A stretch of DNA of 17,222 bases from Candidatus Eiseniibacteriota bacterium (GTDB taxonomy: Bacteria > Arandabacterota > Arandabacteria > JAGLYR01), in assembly GCA_023132135.1 (NCBI GenBank), contig JAGLYR010000204.1, positions 1 to 17,222 on the forward strand. The letters run 5' to 3'. Each line of letters begins with the position of its first letter. The stretch's first letter is position 1. Below, piece after piece: positions 6,139-12,574 of the stretch. The position numbers and the translations under genes are program-made. The notes beneath the pieces are model-generated. The model was not told the DNA's origin. It made no database searches and saw only the letters and a list, made by a program, of their open reading frames with translations.

Positions 6139-6157
6139 CCTGAATAACCCAGGCTAG
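6135..6157. repeat. Palindromic stop-codon element shared by two convergent genes
   Basis: CTAGCCT (6135-6141), GAATAACCC and AGGCTAG (6151-6157) form a 7-bp perfect inverted repeat. Bases 6141-6157 on the minus strand are exactly CTAGCCTGGGTTATTCA, identical to 4361-4377. The left arm supplies the TAG stop of the MATE gene and the right arm the TAG stop of the minus-strand gene. It may also act as a short bidirectional terminator. Confidence 0.8.
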
Positions 6158-6513
6158 GTTTCTTTCTTGCGCGCCAGTGCCAGGAGAAGCGCCAGCGCCA
6201 GGAGGGCCCGCATGGCATGATGCGTTGCGGTTGGCTGGCCGTACTGCTGGACTGCGCTGAGGATAGAGAGCACAGCCACCACGATCAGGTTGGCGCCGGC
6301 CAGAAGCTTGGCCCAGGGGAGGTTCCTCGTCAGAGCTGCGCCGGCCAGAGTGAGCCCCGCCCCCGCGATGCCCCCAAGGATGTAGAACAATCGCGCCATG
6401 AGGCCGCCGTCTTCGCCGCTGGTGTAAAGTTCCACACTCCCGGAGATGATGGTGGTGATGCCGAACAGGATAAGAACGACTGCGATCAGATTGCGCATTG
6501 CCGAAAACCTCAT
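6154..6513 (-). CDS. Small four-helix membrane protein, unknown function
   Basis: This protein has 119 residues from the chosen ATG. Four hydrophobic segments are visible: near residues 6-27, 38-60, 66-90 and 100-116. It ends with a basic RKKET tail. I recognise no family. The start at 6513 overlaps the TGA of the upstream S9 peptidase gene (ATGA), implying translational coupling. An in-frame ATG 14 codons earlier (6555) would overlap the peptidase gene by more than 40 bases. A later one at 6498 has a better-spaced TGAGG, so the exact start is uncertain. The short Asp/Glu-Gly loop after helix 1 (ELYTSGEDGG) is the only clearly polar stretch. It may simply be co-expressed with the peptidase. 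Confidence 0.65.
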   Translation of the reverse strand: MRFSAMRNLIAVVLILFGITTIISGSVELYTSGEDGGLMARLFYILGGIAGAGLTLAGAALTRNLPWAKLLAGANLIVVAVLSILSAVQQYGQPTATHHAMRALLALALLLALARKKET

Positions 6514-8636
6514 TTGACCCGCGACGAGGCTGGTGAGGAATGCGGGTTGAGCCACTGATCAAACCAATCCATGATGGAACCATACCAGAAAGCCCGGTTC
6601 TGGGGTTTCTGGATCCAGTGATCCTCGTCGGGGAAGCGGATCATCTTCGAGGGTACACCGAGCCGCTGCAGCGCCGTGAACATCTGCTCCCCGCCGGTGA
6701 TGGGGACCCGGTAGTCCAGCTCACCGTGTGTGATGAGCATCGGCGTGCGGAAGTTCCCGGCGTAGCGGATGGGGGAAGTTCTGTCGTACTCCTCAGGGTT
6801 TTCCCACGGCGGTCCGAAGGTTTCCCATTCGGGGAACCAGAGCTCCTCTGTGGAACCATACCCGCTCCACTGTTCCGCGTCGCCGGCGTGGGAAGCGAGG
6901 CACGCGAAGATGTCCTTGCCGTCCCAGCCCTCGTTGTGACCCTGGAACCAGTTGCACACAAAGCCTCCGAAGGAACCGCCCCATGCGCCGATCCGGTCCC
7001 GATCCACGAAGGAGTAGTTCTCCACCACGTGCCGGACCCCGCGCCGGATGTCCTCAATCACCCGGCCATCCCAGTCGCCCCGGATCTCGTCGGTGAAATC
7101 CTGCCCGTAGCCCGTGGAGCCCCGGGGGTTGCAGAAGAAGACCACGTAGTCGGCCCCGCTGAAGAGCAGGTACTCAAAGCGGATCGCGTAGCCGAACATC
7201 TGCTGCGGCCCGCCATGAACCCGGACCATCATGGGATACTTCCTGCCGGGGTCGAAATCGATGGGTTTGAGCAGGAACCCGTGCACCTGGGCACCTGCGG
7301 CGCCCTCGAACCAGATTTCCTCGCCCTGGGGACGGTAGACCTCGTCCATGAGTTCCTGGTTGACGAAGGTCAACTGCTTCACGTTCCTGCCGTCTCCGCT
7401 GCAGCGGAAGATCTCATAGTAGTTGTCGATGGGACGGTAGCGGTAGACAAAGAACTTTTCCCGGGGACCCGCCTGGCAGTCGAAATGGTACCCGTGCCCT
7501 GTTGGACCGTCGCCGCCCACGATGGTCCTGACCCTATCGCCCTTGCCCTTGAGCGATACAGAGAAGAGGTTCGCGTCGGCCCGGTCCTCAGCCTCGAAAC
7601 AGAGGGTCTTGCCGTTTTCCGTCCAGAAGAATGTCCCCACACTCAGGTCCACATCGTCGGTGAGGCTCCGGATCTCGCGGGTCTTGAGATCCATCACCAT
7701 CAGCTCGTACTTGTCCGACTCGTAGTATGACCTGCGGGTGGCTCGGTACGCCAACCATTTCCCATCGGGGGAAACACGGGGGTGTCCGTCTGCAGCCGGG
7801 TTGTCCGTCAGTTTCTCCACCTCTCCACCGGCTATGGAAACCCTGTAGATCTCCGTGTTGTACGACACGGCCTGGTCCTTGTCCTGGTTGCCGGCGAAGT
7901 AGACATACCTGCCGTCGGGACTGATGTCGAAATCCCGCCCGGCTGAAGCCAACCAGTAAATCAGGGCGTCGTACTCGAGCTCGGGCGTAAGATCCACCGG
8001 ATCCCCGGATCCATCCGCCGGTACGGCGAACAGGTGCTGGGCTTTGCCATCCTCATAGGTATTCCAGTGGCGGTACATGAGATGCTCGTGAACCTTGGCC
8101 TTGACCTTGTTCTCTTCCTTCTCGTCGTCTTTTTCCTCAATGCACCCGGTGTCGTCCCCGCACTCCAGGTATGTCCGGGCCGCGAAGACGATGCGGGTCC
8201 CGTCCGGGGTCCACTCGAAGTCGTCCACCCCTCCTGGGAACTCCGTCAACCGCCGGGCTTCCCCGCCTTCCATGGGGAGGATCCAGATCTGGCCGCCGTC
8301 TCCGCCTCGACTGGACCGGAAAGCCAGCTGCTTTCCGCACGGTGACCACACCGGATAGCTGTCCCCCTTGTCGCTGGTGGTGAGCTGGTGGGAGTCGCCC
8401 CCCCCGGCGGGAACCAACCAGATGTCCGAGTTGTACTTATTCTCGTCGAAGTCACAGACGCTGACCACGTAGGCTACCCATTCGCCGTCTGGCGACAGCG
8501 CAGGGGCGCCGACCCGTTTCATCCGGCAAAGATCATCGGTCGTAAACGGGCGCACCTCATCGGCCGACACGGGGTACACGGAAAGGGCCACGAGAGATGC
8601 TGCCAACAGGAATGCGCAGGTTCGCCAGGTTCGCAT
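6510..8636 (-). CDS. S9 family peptidase (prolyl oligopeptidase / acylaminoacyl-peptidase type), secreted
   Basis: This 708-residue serine peptidase has a signal peptide (about 1-24, ending PVSA). A seven-bladed beta-propeller (about 30-440) follows, with repeats such as SPDGEWVAYV, SPDGRYVYFAG and SPDGKWLAYRA. The C-terminal alpha/beta-hydrolase domain carries the triad Ser555 (GGSFGGF), Asp641 (HGELDYRVP) and His673 (DEDHW). Such enzymes cleave short peptides, often after proline or from acylated N-termini, probably in the periplasm here. An acidic Lys/Glu insert (EEKDDEKEENKVKAKV, about residue 170) interrupts the propeller, and two Cys flank it. The frame is open much further upstream, but AAGGAGG nine bases before ATG 8636 and the signal peptide fix this start. 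It is divergent from the SPFH operon and followed, with overlap, by a small membrane protein gene. Confidence 0.93.
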   Translation of the reverse strand: MRTWRTCAFLLAASLVALSVYPVSADEVRPFTTDDLCRMKRVGAPALSPDGEWVAYVVSVCDFDENKYNSDIWLVPAGGGDSHQLTTSDKGDSYPVWSPCGKQLAFRSSRGGDGGQIWILPMEGGEARRLTEFPGGVDDFEWTPDGTRIVFAARTYLECGDDTGCIEEKDDEKEENKVKAKVHEHLMYRHWNTYEDGKAQHLFAVPADGSGDPVDLTPELEYDALIYWLASAGRDFDISPDGRYVYFAGNQDKDQAVSYNTEIYRVSIAGGEVEKLTDNPAADGHPRVSPDGKWLAYRATRRSYYESDKYELMVMDLKTREIRSLTDDVDLSVGTFFWTENGKTLCFEAEDRADANLFSVSLKGKGDRVRTIVGGDGPTGHGYHFDCQAGPREKFFVYRYRPIDNYYEIFRCSGDGRNVKQLTFVNQELMDEVYRPQGEEIWFEGAAGAQVHGFLLKPIDFDPGRKYPMMVRVHGGPQQMFGYAIRFEYLLFSGADYVVFFCNPRGSTGYGQDFTDEIRGDWDGRVIEDIRRGVRHVVENYSFVDRDRIGAWGGSFGGFVCNWFQGHNEGWDGKDIFACLASHAGDAEQWSGYGSTEELWFPEWETFGPPWENPEEYDRTSPIRYAGNFRTPMLITHGELDYRVPITGGEQMFTALQRLGVPSKMIRFPDEDHWIQKPQNRAFWYGSIMDWFDQWLNPHSSPASSRVK

Positions 8637-8807
8637 TGAGACGGCCTCCTTGCCATAGGGACAGAATCGTGGGAAGTGCCAAACTGTTGCCGAGGTTAGT
8701 GCAAAACTCCCCTTCAGACAACCCCAATGTCTGACGATCCAGATAAGGTGGGGGAAATCGTACAGGATTGCCTTCTCCTGATTTGCGGATTTTTGCATGT
8801 TCTCCCC

Positions 8808-8836
8808 TTGTCTTGACCCATGTGGGGGATTATAAT
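8808..8836 (+). promoter_or_regulatory. Promoter for the CDF-hflK operon
   Basis: A perfect -10 TATAAT (8831-8836) follows TTGTCT (8808-8813, four of six to TTGACA) with a 17-base spacer. Transcription would start near 8843, just before GGGGAGG (8846-8852). The leader would therefore be very short, and only the TTG start at 8860 would lie within the transcript with a ribosome-binding site. Confidence 0.6.
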
Positions 8837-8859
8837 GGGTGTGGTGGGGAGGTAGTGAT

Positions 8860-10545
8860 TTGGATATCCGGGTAAGGGTCGCAGTTCTCGCGATTGTTCT
8901 CAACGTCGTGCTCGTCGTCATCAAGATAATCCTGACCAAGACGACGGGGAGCGCGTCCATACGCGCCGATGCGTTTCACTCCCTTTCAGACGTTCTGGTC
9001 TCGGTCCTGGTTCTAATCGGGGTCGGGCTCGGAGCCCGGAAGCGCAAGGAAGGCATCGTCAACTGGGCCGGTGTTGAGCACGTTGTGGCCATCGTCATCG
9101 GTCTCTTCATTTTCTATGCTGCCTTTGCGATCTTCCGGGAGGCGATCTCTGTTCCCACACGGGCCTTGACCAACGTTCCCATTGCCTTCATCGGTCTCTT
9201 TGCCTGTGTCATCGGTTCGTTTCTCATTTCCCGAGTTGAGATGCGAATCGGGCGGGCCCACGACTCTCCAGCTCTCATAGCCGACGGGTTCCATGCCCGG
9301 ATGAACATGTACACCACGATCGGGGTGCTCGTGAGCCTTGTGGGAATGCGGATGGGTCTCAACCTGGACTCCGCCGCCGCGGCTGTCATCGCTCTCCTGA
9401 TTGCGGTGACGGGGATCGAAGTCGTGGTGAGCTCGGGCCGCGGCCTGGTCCGGGGGAAGCCCATCGAGGACTTTTTCGTCTATCGCTTCATCCGGAGGGT
9501 CATTCTGCGCTGGAAGGGGGACGAAGCGGGGCTTGGGGACGTTCCCTTCCAGATTGCGCCCCCGCGCCGGGTGGTGATCCTGATTTGCCTGGGCATTCTT
9601 CTGCTTGCATGGCTGACCACGGCCTTCTCGGTTGCCCAACCCGGTCAACAGCTGCTGGTTCTCCGGTTTGGCCACATTGTTCGCGAGGACCTGGGCCCCG
9701 GGATTCACGTTCACTTCCCGTGGCCTTTCGAGCAGGCCAAGTCCGTGGACATCGGGAAAATCCGGAGGATCGAGATCGGGTTCCGGACACAGGCCACGGA
9801 GTACTCGCTGGCGGATCGCTCTTACCAGTGGGAGAGCAGGCACTCGGCGGGTTCCTACGCCAAGAAGTTGGACGAATCCGTCATGCTCACCGGAGATGTC
9901 AACCTCATCGACATAAACAGTGTTGTCCAATACCGTGTTTCGGACGCTACCCGATTCCTGCTGGCAGCGGAGGACCCGGACCGGATTGTCCGGGTGGTGT
10001 CGGAGGCCGCTCTCCGGCAGGTGATAGGCAACGAACATATCGACGGTCTCCTCACGACCGATCGACGCCAGATTGAGGACATGTGCAGGGTGCTGATCCA
10101 ATCGATTCTGGAGCCCTACGATATGGGCCTGGAAGTGACCACGGTTCAGTTGCAGGACGTGCATCCGCCGCTCGAAGCCGTGGCCAGTTTCCGGGACGTG
10201 GCGTCGGCGCGGGAGGACCGGAGTCGGCTCATCAACGAGGCCTATGCCTACCGCAACAGCGTGCTGCCCAGGGCCCGGGGCCAGGCGCGGAAGGATGTGC
10301 TGGGTGCGGAGGCCGGCGGTCTCGAGAGGGTGGAACGGGCCTCGGGAGAAGCGGATCGATTCCTGGCGGTTCTGAGTCAGTACCGCCGGGCGCCGGAAGT
10401 CACCGGGACACGCCTCTACCTGGAAGTGCTGGAAGAGGTGCTGCCGGGAATGGAGAAATTCGTGGTTGAGCCGGAGGCGGGAGAGCAACCCGTGGATCTG
10501 CGATTCTACCGCGGTACTCGTACGGATGCGCTGGGAGGACAGTAG
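8860..10545 (+). CDS. Fusion protein: CDF cation-transporter-like domain + HflK (SPFH/band 7) domain
   Basis: This protein has 561 residues. Residues 1-205 form a six-helix cation diffusion facilitator-like module, with the TM2 motif ADAFHSLSD (Asp37, His40, Asp44) and a TM5 motif ADGFHARMN (Asp142, His145, Asn149). The usual CDF cytosolic C-terminal domain is absent. A basic linker is followed by helix 7 (238-256) and a full HflK-type SPFH region with QPGQQLLVLRFG, FPWPFE, SVVQYRV and AAEDPDRIVR, then a coiled-coil tail. Topology fits: the even-helix CDF part ends in the cytosol, and helix 7 would place the SPFH part in the periplasm as in HflK. TTG 8860 is the preferred start, with GGGGAGG seven bases upstream. 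GTG 8839 also opens the frame but precedes the predicted transcript start. It begins an operon with hflC and a second hflK. HflK/HflC modulate the FtsH protease; the fused function is inferred. Confidence 0.88.
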   Translation: MDIRVRVAVLAIVLNVVLVVIKIILTKTTGSASIRADAFHSLSDVLVSVLVLIGVGLGARKRKEGIVNWAGVEHVVAIVIGLFIFYAAFAIFREAISVPTRALTNVPIAFIGLFACVIGSFLISRVEMRIGRAHDSPALIADGFHARMNMYTTIGVLVSLVGMRMGLNLDSAAAAVIALLIAVTGIEVVVSSGRGLVRGKPIEDFFVYRFIRRVILRWKGDEAGLGDVPFQIAPPRRVVILICLGILLLAWLTTAFSVAQPGQQLLVLRFGHIVREDLGPGIHVHFPWPFEQAKSVDIGKIRRIEIGFRTQATEYSLADRSYQWESRHSAGSYAKKLDESVMLTGDVNLIDINSVVQYRVSDATRFLLAAEDPDRIVRVVSEAALRQVIGNEHIDGLLTTDRRQIEDMCRVLIQSILEPYDMGLEVTTVQLQDVHPPLEAVASFRDVASAREDRSRLINEAYAYRNSVLPRARGQARKDVLGAEAGGLERVERASGEADRFLAVLSQYRRAPEVTGTRLYLEVLEEVLPGMEKFVVEPEAGEQPVDLRFYRGTRTDALGGQ

Positions 10546-10547
10546 CA

Positions 10548-11429
10548 ATGGGCGTGAAGTGGGTTTCCCTGATTGTTGGAGTCGGGGTTGTTCTTCTGAT
10601 CCTCAATTCCGCGTTTTTCCAGGTGGCCGAAACAGAGATGGCCATCGTTACCCAGTTCGGAAAACCGGTCCGGGTGATCAAGAAGGCGGGTCTCAGCATC
10701 AAGCTGCCAATGCCGCTCCAGGCCATCAGGCGCTTCGACCGTCGCCTGATCGTGTTCGACCCGAAGCCGGCGGAGTTCCTCACCAGCGACAAGAAAAACG
10801 TGCTGGTGGATGTCTACCTCGGGTGGCAAATCGGCGACCCACTGAGATTCCTGAAGTCGGTCAAGGACCGGTCCGTGGCGGAGCTGTTCCTGGCGGATCT
10901 GACCTACGCCGCGATCGGGGCCGAGTTGGGGAACTACCCTCTTTCGGCGCTGGTTTCGACCGTTTCTGAATCCTTGCATGTGGATACAATTCGGGAGAGG
11001 GTGACGGAGAAATGCCGGGCCCGCGCCCAGCAGGACTACGGTATCGAGATCCTGGAAGTCAGGGTCAAGCGACTGAACCTTCCCGACCAGAACAAGGAGA
11101 GCGTATTTGACCGGATGCGCACTGAGCGGGAAAGACAGGCCAAGAAGTACCGTTCCGAGGGCGAAGAGGAGGCGATGAAAATCCGGGCCGAGACGGACAA
11201 GGAAACCCGCGTGCTCTTGGCCGGGGCGTACAAGGAATCACAACGGATCCTTGGCGAAGCGGACGCCGAAGCTGCCCGGATCTACGCGTCGGCCTACTCG
11301 CGGAACCCCGAATTCTACAAGATGATCCGAACGCTGGAGTCGTACCGGAAATTCATGGATGAAAAGACGACCGTGATCCTTTCAACGGACTCCGAGTTGC
11401 TCAATCTGATGGTGGAAGGCAATCCATAA
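10548..11429 (+). CDS. hflC: HflC, SPFH-domain modulator of FtsH protease
   Basis: This 293-residue HflC-type protein has one N-terminal helix (about 5-22), the opening FQVAETEMAIVTQFGKPVR and an SPFH domain. The classic C-terminal coiled coil starts at RMRTERERQAKKYRSEGEEE and continues through KIRAETDKE, ILGEADAEAARIYA, RNPEFY and TLESYRKFM. This matches family length and order. With HflK it builds a large membrane-anchored ring that encloses FtsH and controls its access to membrane substrates. The ATG lies two bases after the previous stop, with GGGAGG (10533-10538) nine bases upstream, so it is in the same operon as the CDF-HflK fusion. The next gene, a second HflK, begins 27 bases after its stop. 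No ftsH is present in the window. Confidence 0.94.
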   Translation: MGVKWVSLIVGVGVVLLILNSAFFQVAETEMAIVTQFGKPVRVIKKAGLSIKLPMPLQAIRRFDRRLIVFDPKPAEFLTSDKKNVLVDVYLGWQIGDPLRFLKSVKDRSVAELFLADLTYAAIGAELGNYPLSALVSTVSESLHVDTIRERVTEKCRARAQQDYGIEILEVRVKRLNLPDQNKESVFDRMRTERERQAKKYRSEGEEEAMKIRAETDKETRVLLAGAYKESQRILGEADAEAARIYASAYSRNPEFYKMIRTLESYRKFMDEKTTVILSTDSELLNLMVEGNP

Positions 11430-11456
11430 AAGCCTCACCGGCAGTCGGGAAATAGG

Positions 11457-12470
11457 ATGAACGAGACGGGAACACAGGAATCGGAACCCAGAGAGAGGGT
11501 CTCCATCCTTGAAACAGTGCGAGGCGTGTTTCCACGCTGGCGGGTGATGCTGCGGGTGGGCGCGCTGGTCTTCGCGGCGCTCTATCTCGCGTCGGGCCTC
11601 TATGTGGTCCAGCCGGATGAACAGGGAGTCGTCACTCGCTTCGGCCGCATTGTCAACGACGGGGCGATGCCGGGAATGCACTATCGTCTCCCGTGGCCCG
11701 TCGAGAAAGTGGATAGACCCAAGATCACCGAAGTCAAAATCATGAGTGTCGGATTCCGGGTGGTGGACCGGGTGCGAGGATTGCCGCCGGCCAAGGAAGA
11801 ATCGGAGATACTCACGGGGGACGAGAACATCATCAATATCCAGCTGATGGTTCAGTACCGGATTGCCGATCCGGCGAAGTTCCTTTTTGCAGCGGAAGAC
11901 CCCCACTGGCTCGTGCGCAGGGCGGCCGAGAGTACTCTCACCCAGGTTGTCGGATCCCTGGGTGTCGACGATATCTTAACCAGCGAGAAGTTCGCTATCC
12001 AGGAACGCGTGCGTGAGGGAACAGAGGAGATCCTGGCCCGGTACGGGTGCGGGCTCAAGGTGATCGGCGTCTACTTCCAGGATATCAGTCCCCCGAGCGA
12101 AGTGGGCTACGCTTTCCGGGATGTGTCCTCGGCCCGGGAGGACAAGAACCGCATTGTCCACGAGGCCCAGGGCTACCGGAACGAAGTAATGCCCAAGGCG
12201 CGAGGAGAGGCCGAGGAGATTCTCCGGAAGGCCGAAGCCTACCGGATCGAGCGGGTCGAGCGGGCCAAGGGCGATGCCGACCGCTTCGTTGCCCTGCTCG
12301 CGGAATACGAGAAGCACCCGGAAGTGACGCGCACCCGTCTCTATGTGGAAGCCATGGAGGAGATCCTGCCGCGCTTGAAGAAGTACATGATTGGCAAGGG
12401 CGATGGGCAACCTGTGGCCAATCTCAAGCTGTTCCTGCCGGAAGCCTCGAAGAGCATACCCGCCAGATAG
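11457..12470 (+). CDS. hflK: HflK, second (unfused) copy, SPFH-domain protein
   Basis: This 337-residue HflK-type protein has an N-terminal cytosolic tail, one membrane helix (about 31-50) and YVVQPDEQGVVTRFGRIV followed by the PG...LPWPVE motif. The SPFH domain includes LTGDENIINI, MVQYRIAD and AAEDPHWLVR. The coiled-coil tail includes SSAREDKNRIVHEAQGYRNE and ERAKGDADRF. It lines up segment by segment with the HflK half of the upstream fusion protein, so the two look like paralogues. The fused copy has a longer loop before LTGD. It is the third gene of the operon, giving an unusual K-C-K order. Only weak Shine-Dalgarno-like GGGA or AGG lies before the ATG. No obvious terminator hairpin follows. 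Confidence 0.93.
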   Translation: MNETGTQESEPRERVSILETVRGVFPRWRVMLRVGALVFAALYLASGLYVVQPDEQGVVTRFGRIVNDGAMPGMHYRLPWPVEKVDRPKITEVKIMSVGFRVVDRVRGLPPAKEESEILTGDENIINIQLMVQYRIADPAKFLFAAEDPHWLVRRAAESTLTQVVGSLGVDDILTSEKFAIQERVREGTEEILARYGCGLKVIGVYFQDISPPSEVGYAFRDVSSAREDKNRIVHEAQGYRNEVMPKARGEAEEILRKAEAYRIERVERAKGDADRFVALLAEYEKHPEVTRTRLYVEAMEEILPRLKKYMIGKGDGQPVANLKLFLPEASKSIPAR

Positions 12471-12574
12471 CCGTGAACACTGTTTGCTTTCGCGTTGGAA
12501 TCCTGCCAGCATTATACTAAACTGCATTGCTATAAGGTTACGCTTCGCCCCTGGCCCTGACCCGGAGTTGGACT
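12471..12574. promoter_or_regulatory. Intergenic region with possible -10 boxes for the beta-helix gene
   Basis: TATACT (12513-12518) and TATAAG (12531-12536) resemble -10 boxes, but neither has a convincing -35 at 16-18 bases. GGAG (12564-12567) is the ribosome-binding site of the next gene. Confidence 0.3.

Noticed and set aside
6540-7730. 396-codon plus-strand open frame opposite the S9 peptidase
   Set aside because: It is antisense to the catalytic domain and has no motif or ribosome-binding site.
8650-8700. Sigma-54-like TGGCAC upstream of the S9 peptidase (minus strand)
   Set aside because: The TGGCAC has no GC/TTGCA element at the required distance, so only half the motif is present.
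8839-8841. GTG start for the CDF-HflK fusion
   Set aside because: It lies upstream of the predicted transcription start and lacks a ribosome-binding site. TTG 8860 has GGGGAGG at ideal spacing.
9013-10548. 511-codon minus-strand open frame opposite the CDF-HflK gene
   Set aside because: No recognisable protein features, and the plus-strand product matches two known families across its length.
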